From NCBI RefSeq assembly GCF_000003605.2, contig NW_003133116.1, forward strand, positions 1 to 44,057: a stretch of 44,057 bases of DNA, written 5' to 3'. The DNA comes from Saccoglossus kowalevskii (Eukaryota > Hemichordata > Enteropneusta > Harrimaniidae). Positions 8,320 through 19,582 of the stretch are shown one piece after another; the first letter of the stretch is position 1, and each line of letters starts with the position of its first letter. The notes below the pieces were generated by a model, which was given only the letters and a program-made list of their open reading frames with translations, did not search any database and was not told the DNA's origin. The position numbers and the translations under genes were made by a program.

Positions 8320-9106
8320 AGCACATACTCCAAAAAGAGAACTACCGTACATTGTCCATCCCATCACTCAGATTATTGCACGCAATGCTATGAACAACTG
8401 CCATATCATATTAATTTGCAAATCAGAACGATTGCAACCAATTCAGGTCAATGTCATAATGCATAAAACAGAATAAAGAGCGCCAACATTCGACGCACAT
8501 CACATTGGAATAATTCAGTTAAGTAAAAGAACATGTAGAAGCAGATTATGTAATAGCAGCTAATTTCAAATGATTAATTACAAGTATTACATAATTATTT
8601 AAAGCTTTCAGAATATGTAATGTTAATCTCCGGTTCTCAACAAAACGCCATCTTTTTGTCGAGTAAATATATGTTAATACATATTTGTTGCGAATAAGAG
8701 TTTGGCAATGCGAAACTGAGCAAGTAATGAACTAGAAATTGCAATAATCAAATGCATGTATTACTACATTATGCAAAGCTCTCAGAATATGTATTGTTAA
8801 TTTGCCGGGACGTACTAAAGTGTCACCGTTTCGCGGTTGTATCTGGTAACAAATAGGCGTCGCAATTAAAAAACTCGCTTCACAACAAAGTTTAGTGGAA
8901 ACAATAACGTAGAACTTCAATCACACCGCCTACAAGTGAAAATGTGACAACTATTTTCGTGTTTGGACGACTTTGTCACTTCGACGGGGATTTCTGATTG
9001 GTTCGAAAAGTGACATGTGCGAGATTAAGCTGATTGGCCGAACGCCTTTTATAAAACGACAGCTGTTTACATTTTTCCATATGATACCGCCATACTATCA
9101 ATCGAC

Positions 9107-9367
9107 ATGGATCCAAATAACAACTGCCATATCATGTTGGACTCCCGTATAGCATGCTACTATCCGTATTTATTCAGCCCTCTTTCGACAAGGAGACCAC
9201 CGCAGCCATGGACACGAGCATTCTCGTCTTGGGCACGATCCGTCGTACAGTTATTACCTGTCGAAGAGGTCATCTCAATTCTTGGAGAAGGCAATTATCC
9301 TGTAGATTATGCTCCTTGGGTGATTTTAAAAATTATCCAGAAAAGGCAAAATCGTCGCCAGCAATAG
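9107..9367 (+). CDS. 86-aa array ORF, copy 8 (mosaic)
   Basis: Intact ORF with B-type changes at the 5' half (F11L, A20P, S23F) and an A-type 3' half; also I46V. The promoter is hybrid: a TATAAA-containing run (CTTTTATAAAACG, TATAAA 9050-9055) with a B-type CATATG initiator. A clear conversion mosaic. Confidence 0.42.
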   Translation: MDPNNNCHIMLDSRIACYYPYLFSPLSTRRPPQPWTRAFSSWARSVVQLLPVEEVISILGEGNYPVDYAPWVILKIIQKRQNRRQQ

Positions 9368-9389
9368 TGCTACGACACTCATACAAAAC

Positions 9390-9405
9390 GGCCCTTCTCA
9401 GGGCC
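9390..9405 (+). terminator. Histone-type stem-loop, copy 8
   Basis: Perfect stem, TCTC loop. Confidence 0.8.
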
Positions 9406-10184
9406 AGCACATACTCCAAAAGGAGAACTACCGTACATTGTCCATCCCATCACTCAGATTATTGCACGTGATGCTATGAACAACTGCCATATCATATTAA
9501 TTTGCAAATCAGAGCGATTTCAACCAATTCAGGTCAATGTCATAATGCATAAAACAGAATAAAGAGCGCCAACATTCGACGCACATCAAATTGGAAAAAT
9601 TCAGTTAAGTAAAAGAACATGTAGAAGCAGATTATGTAATAGCAGCTAATTTCAAATGATTAATTACAAGTATTACATAATTATTTAAAGCTTTCAGAAT
9701 ATGTAATGTTAATCTCCGGTTCTCAACAAAACGCCATCTTTTTGTCGAGTAAATATATGTTAATACATATGTGTTGCGAATAAGAGTTTGGCAATGCGAA
9801 ACTGAGCAAGTAATGAACTAGAAATTGCAATAATCAAATGCATGTATTACTACATTATGCAAAGCTCTGAGAATTGTTAATTTGCCGGGACGTACTAAAG
9901 CGTCACCTTTTCGCGGTTGTATCTGGTAACAAATAGGCGTCGCAATTAAAAAACTCGCTTCACAACAAAGTTTTGTGGAAACAATAACGTAGAACTTCAA
10001 TCACGCCGCCTACAAGTGAAAATGTGACAACTATTTTCGTGTTTGGACGACTTTATCACTTCGACGGGGATTTCTGATTGGTTCAAAAAGTGACATGTGC
10101 GAGATCAAGCTGATTGGCCGACCCCCTTTTATAAACGACAGAATTTACTGTTTTCCATCAGATACCGCCATACCATCAATCGAC

Positions 10185-10445
10185 ATGGATCCAAATAACA
10201 ACTGCCATATCATGTTTGACTCCCGTATAGCATGCTACTATGCGTATTTATCCAGCCCTCTTTCGACAAGGAGACCACCGCCGCCATGGTCACGAGCATT
10301 CTCGTCTTGGGCACGATCCATCGTACAGTTATTACCTGTCGAAGAGGTCATCTCAATTCTTGGAGAAGGCAATTATCCTGTAGATTATGCTCCTTGGGTG
10401 ATTTTAAAAATTATCCAGAAAAGGCAAAATCGTCGTCAGCAATAG
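10185..10445 (+). CDS. 86-aa array ORF, copy 9
   Basis: Intact, with Q33P and T36S, both shared with copy 12. TATAAA at 10130. The spacer before it lacks 6 bp (GAATTGTTAAT, 9871-9881). Confidence 0.45.
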   Translation: MDPNNNCHIMFDSRIACYYAYLSSPLSTRRPPPPWSRAFSSWARSIVQLLPVEEVISILGEGNYPVDYAPWVILKIIQKRQNRRQQ

Positions 10446-10467
10446 TGCTACGACACTCATACAAAAC

Positions 10468-10483
10468 GGCCCTTCTCAGGGCC
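10468..10483 (+). terminator. Histone-type stem-loop, copy 9
   Basis: Perfect stem, TCTC loop. Confidence 0.8.
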
Positions 10484-11268
10484 AGCACATACTCCAAAAA
10501 GAGAACTACCGTACATTGTCCATCCCATCACTGCGATTATTGCACGTAATGCTATGTACAACTGTCATATCTTACTTATTTGCAAATCAGAACGATTTCA
10601 ACCAATTCGGGTCAATGTCATAATACATAAAACAGAATAAAGAGCGCCAACATTCGACGCACATCAAATTGGAATAATTCAGTTAAGTAAAAGAACATGT
10701 AGAAGCAGATTATGTATCAGCAGCTAATTTCAAATGATTAATTACAAGTATTACACAATTATTTAAAGCTTTCAGAATATGTAATGTTAATCTCCGGTTC
10801 TCAACAAAACGCTATCTTTTTGTCGAGTAAATATATGTTAATACATATGTGTTGCGAATAAGAGTTTGGCAATGCGAAACTGAGCAAGTAATGAACTAGA
10901 AATTGCAATAATCAAATGCATGTATTACTACATTATGCAAAGCTCTCAGAATATGTATTGTTAATTTGCCGGGACGTAATAAAGCGTCACCGTTTCGCGG
11001 TTGTATCTGGTAACAAATAGGCGTCGCAATTAAAAAACTCGCTTCACAACAAAGTTTAGTGGAAACAATAACGTAGAACTTCAATCACGCCGCCTACAAG
11101 TGAAAATGTGACAACTATTTTCGTGTTTGGACGACTTTGTCACTTCGACGGGGATTTCTGATTGGTTTAAAAAGTGACATGTGCGAGATCAAGCTGATTG
11201 GCCGACCCCCTTTTATAAACGACATAATTTACTGTTTTCCATCAGATACAGCCATACCATCAATCGAC

Positions 11269-11529
11269 ATGGATCCAAATAACAACTGCCATATCATGTT
11301 TGACTCCCGTATAGCATGCTACTATGCGTATTTATCCAGCCCTCTTTTGACAAGGAGACCACCGCAGCCATGGACAAGAGCATTCTCGTCTTGGGCACGA
11401 TCCATCGTACAGTTATTACCTGTCGAAGAGGTCATCTCAATTCTTCGAGAAGGCAGTTATCCTGTAGATTATGCTCCTTGGGTGATTTTAAAAATTATCC
11501 AGAAAAGGCAAAATCGTCGTCAGCAATAG
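11269..11529 (+). CDS. 86-aa array ORF, copy 10
   Basis: Intact, with S27L, G60R and N63S. TATAAA at 11214. G60R and N63S and the downstream CTCCTAAAGGAG recur in copy 30, about 23.9 kb away. Confidence 0.45.
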   Translation: MDPNNNCHIMFDSRIACYYAYLSSPLLTRRPPQPWTRAFSSWARSIVQLLPVEEVISILREGSYPVDYAPWVILKIIQKRQNRRQQ

Positions 11530-11551
11530 TGCTACGACACTCATACAAAAC

Positions 11552-11567
11552 GGCCCTTCTCAGGGCC
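11552..11567 (+). terminator. Histone-type stem-loop, copy 10
   Basis: Perfect stem, TCTC loop. Confidence 0.8.
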
Positions 11568-12354
11568 AGCACATACTCCTAAAGGAGAACTACCGTACAT
11601 TGTCCATCCCATCACTCAGATTATTGCACGTAATGCTATGAACAACTGCCATATCATATTAATTTGCAAATCAGAACGATTTCAACCAATTCAGGTCAAT
11701 GTCATAATGCATAAAACAGAATAAAGAGCGCCAACATTCGACGCACATCACATTGGAATAATTCAGTTAAGTAAAAGAACATGTAGAAGCAGATTATGTA
11801 ATAGCAGCTAATTTCAAATGATTAATTACAAGTATTACATAATTATTTAAAGCTTTCAGAATATGTAATGTTAATCTCCGGTTCTCAACAAAACGCCATC
11901 TTTTTGTCGAGTAAATATATGCTAATACATATGTGTTGTGAATAAGAGTTTGGCAATGCGAAACTGAGCAAGTAATGAACTAGAAATTGCAATAATCAAA
12001 TGCATGTATTACTACATTATGCAAAGCTCTCAGAATATGTATTGTTAATTTGACGGGACGTACTAAAGCGACACCTTTTCGGGGTTGTATCTGGTAACAA
12101 ATAGGCGTCGCAATTAAAAAACTCGCTTCACAATAACGTTTAGTGGAAACAATAACGTAGAACTTCAATCACGCCGCCTACAAGTGAAAATGTGACAACT
12201 ATTTTCGTGTTTGGACGACTTTATCACTTCGACGGGGATTTCCGATTGGTTCGAAAAGTGACATGTGCGAGATCATGCTGATTGGCCGAACGCCTTTTTA
12301 AAAACGACAGCCCTTTACATTTTTCCATATGATACCGCCATACTATCAATCGAC

Positions 12355-12610
12355 ATGTATCCAAATAACAACTGCCCTATCATGTTGGACGCCCGTATAG
12401 CATGCTACTATGCGTATTATTCAGCCCTTTTCGACAGGAGACCACGCAGCCATGGACCCGAGCATTCTCGTCTGGGCACGATCCATCGTACAGTTATTAC
12501 CTGTCGAAGAGGTCATCTCAATTCTTGAAGAAGGCAATTATCCTGTAGATTATGCTCGTTGTGTGATTTTAAAAATTATCCAGAAAAGGCAAAATCGTCG
12601 TCAGCAATAG
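12355..12610 (+). pseudogene. 86-aa array ORF, copy 11 (type B, several deletions)
   Basis: B-type start ATGTATCC and a TATA-less promoter. It is 5 bp shorter than an intact copy, from several single-base losses between about 12417 and 12475, so the frame is broken from about codon 21. The TAG at 12608-12610 is still in place. Confidence 0.55.
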
Positions 12611-12632
12611 TGCTACGACACTCATACAAAAC

Positions 12633-12648
12633 GGCCCTTCTGAGGGCC
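12633..12648 (+). terminator. Histone-type stem-loop, copy 11 (TCTG loop)
   Basis: Perfect stem, TCTG loop. The downstream purine block reads AAAAAACGAAC, an altered U7-type site. Confidence 0.7.
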
Positions 12649-13433
12649 AGCACATACTCCAAAAAACGAACTACCGTACATTGTCCATCCCATCACTGCG
12701 ATTATTGCACGCAGTGCTATGAACAACTGCCATATCATATTAATTTGCAAATCAGAATGATTTCAACCAATTCAGGTCAATGTCATAATGCATAAAACAG
12801 AATAAAGAGCGCCAACATTCGACGCACATCAAATTGGAATAATTCAGTTAAGTAAAAGAACATGTAGAAGCAGATTATGTAATAGCAGCTAATTTCAAAT
12901 GAATAATTAAAAGTATTACATAATTATTTAAAGCTTTCAGAATATGTAATGTTAATCTCCGGTTCTCAACAAAACGTCAACTTTTTGTCGAGTAAATATA
13001 TGTTAATACATATGTGTTGCGAATAAGAGTTTGGCAATGCGAAACTGAGCAAGTAATGAACTAGAAATTGCAATAATCAAATGCATGTATTACTACATTA
13101 TGCAAAGCTCTCAGAATATGTATTGTTAATTTGCCGGGACGTACTAAAGTGTCTCCGTTTCGCGGTTGTATCTGGTAACAAATAGGCGTCGCAATTAAAA
13201 AACCCGCTTCACAACAAAGTTTAGTGGAAACAATAACGTAGAACTTCAATCACGCCGCCTACAAGTGAAAATGTGACAACTATTTTCGCGTCTGGACGAC
13301 TTTGTCACCTCGACGGGGATTTCTGATTGGTTCAAAAAGTGACATGTGCGAGATCAAGCTGATTGGCCGACCCCCTTTTATAAACGACAGAATTTACTGT
13401 TTTCCATCAGATACCGCCATACCATCAATCGAC

Positions 13434-13694
13434 ATGGATCCAAATAACAACTGCCATATCATGTTTGACTCCCGTATAGCATGCTACTATGCGTATTTAT
13501 CCAGCCCTCTTTCGACAAGGAGACCACCGCCGCCATGGTCACGAGCATTCTCGTCTTGGGCACGATCCATCGTACAGTTATTACCTGTCGAAGAGGTCAT
13601 CTCAATTCTTGGAGAAGGCAATTATCCTGTAGATTATGCTCCTTGGGTGATTTTAAAAATTATCCAGAAAAGGCAAAATCGTCGTCAGCAATAG
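13434..13694 (+). CDS. 86-aa array ORF, copy 12
   Basis: Intact, with Q33P and T36S as in copy 9. TATAAA at 13379. Confidence 0.45.
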   Translation: MDPNNNCHIMFDSRIACYYAYLSSPLSTRRPPPPWSRAFSSWARSIVQLLPVEEVISILGEGNYPVDYAPWVILKIIQKRQNRRQQ

Positions 13695-13716
13695 TGCTAC
13701 GACACTCATACAAAAC

Positions 13717-13732
13717 GGCCCTTCTCAGGGCC
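13717..13732 (+). terminator. Histone-type stem-loop, copy 12
   Basis: Perfect stem, TCTC loop. Confidence 0.8.
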
Positions 13733-14517
13733 AGCACATACTCCAAAAGGAGAACTACCGTACATTGTCCATCCCATCACTCAGATTATTGCACGTAATG
13801 CTATGAACAACTGCCATATCATATTAATTTGCAAATCAGAGCGATTTCAACCAATTCAGGTCAATGTCATAATGCATAAAACAGAATAAAGAGCGCCAAC
13901 ATTCGACGCACATCAAATTGGAAAAATTCAGTTAAGTAAAAGAACATGTAGAAGCAGATTATGTAATAGCAGCTAATTTCAAATGATTAATTACAAGTAT
14001 TACATAATTATTTAAAGCTTTCAGAATATGTAATGTTAATCTCCGGTTCTCAACAAAACGCCATCTTTTTGTCGAGTAAATATATGTTAATACATATGTG
14101 TTTCGAATAAGAGTTTGGCAATGCGAAACTGAGTAAGTAATGAACTAGAAATTGCAATAATCAAATGCATGTATTACTACATTATGCAAAGCTCTCAGAA
14201 TATGTATTGTTAATTTGCCGGGACGTACTAAAGTGTCTCCGTTTCGCGGTTGTATCTGGTAACAAATAGGCGTCGCAATTAAAAAACCCGCTTCACAACA
14301 AAGTTTAGTGGAAACAATAACGTAGAACTTCAATCACGCCGCCTACAAGTGAAAATGTGACAACTATTTTCGCGTCTGGACGACTTTGTCACCTCGACGG
14401 GGATTTCTGATTGGTTCAAAAAGTGACATGTGCGAGATCAAGCTGATTGGCCGACCCCCTTTTATAAACGATAGAATTTACTGTTTTCCATCAGATACCG
14501 CCATACCATCAATCGAC

Positions 14518-14781
14518 ATGGATCCAAATAACAACTGCCATATCATGTTTGACTCCCGTATAGCATGCTACTATGCGTATTTATCCAGCCCTCTTTCGAC
14601 AAGGAGACCACCGCAGCCATGGACAGAGCATTCTCGTCTTGGGCACGATCCGTCGTACAGTTATTACCTGTCGAAGAGGTCATCTCAATTCTTGGAGAAG
14701 GCAATTAATTATCCTGTAGATTATGCTCCTAGGGTGATTTTAAATATTATCCAGAAAAGGCAAAATCGTCGTCAGCAATAG
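14518..14781 (+). CDS. 87-aa array ORF, copy 13 (compensated frameshift)
   Basis: One base is lost near 14625 (GGACAGAGC) and four are gained near 14705 (GCAATTAATTATCC). The net is +3, so the end is back in frame. Residues of about 36-62 are read in another frame. W71R and K75N follow. TATAAA at 14463. Function would probably be lost if the middle matters. Confidence 0.4.
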   Translation: MDPNNNCHIMFDSRIACYYAYLSSPLSTRRPPQPWTEHSRLGHDPSYSYYLSKRSSQFLEKAINYPVDYAPRVILNIIQKRQNRRQQ

Positions 14782-14803
14782 TGCTACGACACTCATACAA
14801 AAC

Positions 14804-14819
14804 GGCCCTTCTCAGGGCC
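14804..14819 (+). terminator. Histone-type stem-loop, copy 13
   Basis: Perfect stem, TCTC loop. Confidence 0.8.
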
Positions 14820-15393
14820 AGCACATACTCCAAAAGGAGAACTACCGTACATTGTCCATCCCTTCACTCAGATTATTGCACGTAATGCTATGAACAACTG
14901 CCATATCATATTAATTTGCAAATCAGAACGATTTCAACCAATGCAGGTCAATGTCATAATGCATAAAACAGAATAAAGAGCGCCAACATTCGACGCCCAT
15001 CACATTGGAATAATTCAGTTAAGTAAAAGAACATGTGGAAGCAGATTATGTAATAGCAGCTAATTTCAAATGCTTAATTACAAGTATTACATAATTATTT
15101 AAAGCTTTCAGAATATGTAATGTTAATCTCCGGTTCTCAACAAACGCCATCTTTTTGTCGAGTAAATACATGTTAATACATATGTGTTGCGAATAAGAGT
15201 TTGGCAATGCGAAACTGAGCAAGTAATGAACTAGAAATTGCAATAATCAAATGCATGTATTACTACATTATGCAAAGCTCTCAGAATATGTATTGTTAAT
15301 TTGCCTGGACGTACTAAAGCGTCACCTTTTCGCGGTTGTATCTGGTAACAAATAGGCGTCGCAATTAAAAAACTCGCTTCACAATAAAGTTTA

Positions 15394-15634
15394 GTGGAAA
15401 CAATAACGTAGAACCTCAATCACGCCGCCTTCAAGTGAAAATGTGACAACTATTTTCGTGTTTGGACGACTTTGTCACTTCGACGGGGATTTCTGATTGG
15501 TTCAAAAAGTGACATGTGCGAGATCAAGCTGATTGGCCGACCCACTTTTATAAACGACAGAATTTACTGTTTTCCATCAGATACTGCCATGCCATAAATC
15601 AACATGGATCCAAGTAACAACTGCCATAACAACT
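15394..15634 (+). repeat. Extra 241-bp promoter module
   Basis: One extra module, with TATAAA and both CCAAT boxes. It is the first extra module after ten monomers without one. Confidence 0.9.
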
Positions 15635-15846
15635 GTGGAAACAATAACGTAGAACTTCAATCACGCCGCCTTCAAGTGAAAATGTGACAACTATTTTCGT
15701 GTTTGGACGACTTTGTCACTTCGACGGGGATTTCCGATTGGTTCGAAAAGTGACATGTGCGAGATCATGCTGATTGGCCGAACGCCTTTTTAAAAACGAC
15801 AGCCGTTTACATTTTTCCATATGATACCGCCATACCATCAATCGAC

Positions 15847-16107
15847 ATGGATCCAAATAACAACTGCCATATCATGTTTGACTCCCGTATAGCATGCTAC
15901 TATGCGTATTTATCCAGCCCTCTTTCGACAAGGAGACCACCGCAGCCATGGACACAAGCATTCTCGTCTTGGGCACGATCCATCGTACAGTTATTACCTG
16001 TCGAAGAGGTCATCTCAATTCTTGGAGAAGGCAATTATCCTGTAGATTATGCTCCTTGGGTGATTGTAAAAATTATCCAGAAAAGGCAAAATCGTCGTCA
16101 GCAATAG
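15847..16107 (+). CDS. 86-aa array ORF, copy 14 (B promoter, A body)
   Basis: Intact A-type ORF with R37Q and L74V, but behind a B-type TATA-less promoter (TTTTTAAAAACG, CATATG). The reverse mosaic of copy 1. Confidence 0.42.
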   Translation: MDPNNNCHIMFDSRIACYYAYLSSPLSTRRPPQPWTQAFSSWARSIVQLLPVEEVISILGEGNYPVDYAPWVIVKIIQKRQNRRQQ

Positions 16108-16129
16108 TGCTACGACACTCATACAAAAC

Positions 16130-16145
16130 GGCCCTTCTCAGGGCC
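16130..16145 (+). terminator. Histone-type stem-loop, copy 14
   Basis: Perfect stem, TCTC loop. Confidence 0.8.
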
Positions 16146-16931
16146 AGCACATACTCCAAAAAGAGAACTACCGTACATTGTCCATCCCATCACTCAGATT
16201 ATTGCACGTAATGCTATGAACAACAGCCATATCATATTAATTTGCAAATCAGAGCGATTTCAACCAATTCAGGTCAATGTCATAATGCATAAAACAGAAT
16301 AAAGAGCGCCAACATTCGACGCACATCAAATTGGAAAAATCCAGTTAAGTAAAAGAACATGTAGAAGCAGATTATGTAATAGCAGCTAATTTCAAATGAT
16401 TAATTACAAGTATTACATAATTATTTAAAGCTTTCAGAATATGTAATGTTAATCTCCGGTTCTCAACAAAACGCCATCTTTTTGTCGAGTAAATATATGT
16501 TAATACATATGTGTTGCGAATAAGAGTTTGGCAATGCGAAACTGAGCAAGTAATGAACTAGAAATTGCAATAATCAAATGCATGTATTACTACATTATGC
16601 AAAGCTCTCAGAATATGTATTGTTAATTTGCCGGGACGTACTAAAGCGTCACCTTTTCGCGGTTGTATCTGGTAACAAATAGGCGTTGCAATTAAAAAAA
16701 CTCGCTTCACAATAAAGTTTAGTGGAAACAATAACGTAGAACTTCAATCACGCCGCCTACAAGTGAAAATGTGACAACTATTTTCGTGTGTGGACGACTT
16801 TGTTACTTCGACGGGGATTTCTGATTGGTTCAAAAAGTGACATGTGCGAGATCAAGCTGATTGGCCGACCCCCTTTTATAAACGACAGAATTTACTGTTT
16901 TCCATCAGATACCGCCATACCATCAATCGAC

Positions 16932-17192
16932 ATGGATCCAAATAACAACTGCCATATCATGTTTGACTCCCGTATAGCATGCTACTATGCGTATTTATCC
17001 AGCCCTCTTTCGACAAGGAGACCACCGCAGCCATGGACACGAGCATTCTCGTCTTGGGCACGATCCGTCGTACAGTTATTGCCTGTCGAAGAGGTCATCT
17101 CAATTCTTGGAGAAGGCAATTATCCTGTAGATTATGCTCCTTGGGTGATTTTAAAAATTATCCAGAAAAGGCAAAATCGTCGTCAGCAATAG
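16932..17192 (+). CDS. 86-aa array ORF, copy 15
   Basis: Intact, with I46V only. TATAAA at 16877. Confidence 0.45.
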   Translation: MDPNNNCHIMFDSRIACYYAYLSSPLSTRRPPQPWTRAFSSWARSVVQLLPVEEVISILGEGNYPVDYAPWVILKIIQKRQNRRQQ

Positions 17193-17214
17193 TGCTACGA
17201 CACTCATACAAAAC

Positions 17215-17230
17215 GGCCCTTCTCAGGGCC
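17215..17230 (+). terminator. Histone-type stem-loop, copy 15
   Basis: Perfect stem, TCTC loop. Confidence 0.8.
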
Positions 17231-18016
17231 AGCACATACTCCAAAAAGAGAACTACCGTCATTGTCCATCCCATCACTGCGATTATTGCACGTAATGCTA
17301 TGTACAACTGTCATATCATACTTATTTGCAAATCAGAACGATTTCAACCAATTCGGGTCAATGTCATAATGCATAAAACAGAATAAAGAACGCCAACATT
17401 CGACGCACATCACATTGGAATAATTCAGTTAAGTAAAAGAACATGTAGAAGCAGATTATGTAATAGCAGCTAATTTCAAATGATTAATTACAAGTATTAC
17501 ATAATTATTTAAAGCATTCAGAATATGTAATGTTAATCTCCGGTTCTCAACAAAACTCCATCTTTTTGTCGAGTAAATATATGTTAATACATATGTGTTG
17601 CGAATAAGAGTTTGGCAATGCGAAACTGAGCAAGTAATGAACTAGAAATTGCAATAATCAAATGCATGTATTACTACATTATGCAAAGCTCTCAGAATAT
17701 GTATTGTTAATTTGCCGGGACGTACTAAAGCGTCACCTTTTCGCGGTTGTATCTGGTAACAAATAGGCGTTGCAATTAAAAAAAACTCGCTTCACAATAA
17801 AGTTTAGTGGAAACAATAACGTAGAACTTCAATCACGCCGCCTACAAGTGAAAATGTGACAACTATTTTCGTGTTTGGACGACTTTGTTACTTCGACGGG
17901 GATTTCTGATTGGTTCAAAAAGTGACATGTGCGAAATCAAGCTGATTGGCCGACCCCCTTTTATAAACGACAGAATTTACTGTTTTCCATCAGATGCAGC
18001 CATACCATCAATCGAC

Positions 18017-18277
18017 ATGGATCCAAATAACAACTGCCATATCATGTTTGACTCCCTTATAGCATGCTACTATGCGTATTTATCCAGCCCTCTTTCGACA
18101 AGGAGACCACCGCAGCCATGGTCACGAGCATTCTCGTCTTGGGCACGATCCGTCGTACAGTTATTACCTGTCGAAGAGGTCATCTCAATTCTTGGAGAAG
18201 GCAATTATCCTGTAGATTATGCTACTTGGGTGATTTTAATAATTATCCAGAAACGGCAAAATCGTCGTCAGCAATAG
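18017..18277 (+). CDS. 86-aa array ORF, copy 16
   Basis: Intact, with R14L, T36S, I46V, P70T and K75I. TATAAA at 17962. This copy is unusual downstream too: altered hairpin loop, and AATAAT instead of AATAAA. Confidence 0.42.
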   Translation: MDPNNNCHIMFDSLIACYYAYLSSPLSTRRPPQPWSRAFSSWARSVVQLLPVEEVISILGEGNYPVDYATWVILIIIQKRQNRRQQ

Positions 18278-18299
18278 TGCTACGACACTAATGCAAAAC

Positions 18300-18315
18300 G
18301 GCCCTACTCAGGGCC
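18300..18315 (+). terminator. Histone-type stem-loop, copy 16 (ACTC loop)
   Basis: Stem GGCCCT/AGGGCC is intact; the loop is ACTC, unique in the window. Confidence 0.7.
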
Positions 18316-18890
18316 AGCACATACTCCAAAAAGAGAACTACCGTACATTGTCCATCCCATCACTCAGATTATTGCACGTAATGCTATGAACAACTGCCAT
18401 ATCATATTACTTTTCAAATCAGAACGATTTCAACCAATTCAGATCAATGTCATAATGCATAAAACAGAATAATAAGCGCCAACATTCGACGCACATCACA
18501 TTGGAATAATTCAGTTAAGTAAAAGAACATGTAGAAGCAGATTATGTAATAGCAGCTAATTTCAAATGATTAATTACAAGTATTACATAATTATTTAAAG
18601 CTTTCAGAATATGTAATGCTAATCTCCGGTTCTCAACAAAACGCCAACTTTTTGTCGAGTAAATATATGTTAATACATATGTGTTGCGAATAAGAGTTTG
18701 GCAATGCGAAACTGAGCAAGTAATGAACAAGAAATTGCAATAGTCAAATGCATGTATTACTACATTATGCAAAGCTCTCAGAATATGTACTGTTAATTTG
18801 CCGGGACGTACCAAAGAGTCACCTTTTCGCGGTTGTATCTGGTAACAAATAGGCGTCGCAAATAAAAAACTCGCTTCACAACAAAGTTTA

Positions 18891-19129
18891 GTGGAAACAA
18901 TAACGTAGAACTTCAATCACGCCGCCTACAAGTGAATGTGACAACTATTTTCGTGTTTGGACGACTTTGTTACTTCGACGGGGATTTCTGATTGGTTCAA
19001 AAAGTGACATGTGCGAGATCAAGCTGATTGGCCGACCCCCTTTTATAAACGACAGAATTTACTGTTTTCCATCAGATACAGCCATACCATCAATCGACAT
19101 GGATCCAAGTAACAACTGCCATAACAACT
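18891..19129 (+). repeat. Extra promoter module, 239 bp (first of two)
   Basis: As the 241-bp module but two bases shorter in the A-run of GTGAAAATG. Confidence 0.88.
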
Positions 19130-19370
19130 GTGGAAACAATAACGTAGAACTTCAATCACGCCGCCTACAAGTGAAAATGTGACAACTATTTTCGCGTTTG
19201 GACGACTTTATCACTTCGACGGGGATTTCTGATTGGTTCAAAAAGTGACATGTGCGAGATCAAGCTGATTGGCCGACCCCCTTTTATAAACGACAGAATT
19301 TACTGTTTTCCATCAGATACCGCCATGCCATAAATCAACATGGATCCAAGTAAGAACTGCCATAACAACT
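19130..19370 (+). repeat. Extra 241-bp promoter module (second of two)
   Basis: Carries TTTTCGCGTTTGG and the CCAAGTAAGAAC variant, as at 4318-4558 and 21719-21959. Confidence 0.9.
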
Positions 19371-19582
19371 GTGGAAACAATAACGTAGAACTTCAATCAC
19401 GCCGCCTACAAGTGAAAATGTGACAACTATTTTCGTGTTTGGACGACTTTGTCACTTCGACGGGGATTTCCGATTGGTTCGAAAAGTGACATGTGCGAGA
19501 TCATGCTGATTGGCCGAACGCCTTTTTAAAAACGACAGCCGTTTACATTTTTCCATATGATACCGCCATACTATCAATCGAC

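Noticed and set aside
8068-8466. Overlapping 105-132-codon ORF in a second plus-strand frame
   Set aside because: It starts inside the 86-aa ORF, runs through the hairpin and purine element, and would need leaky scanning. Kept only as a possible histone-relic frame in the findings, not as a gene.
8732-8920. Minus-strand 62-codon frame present in almost every monomer
   Set aside because: It starts at TTG and has no in-frame ATG, no promoter and no 3' signal. It is open because the monomers are near-identical, so repetition is not independent support.
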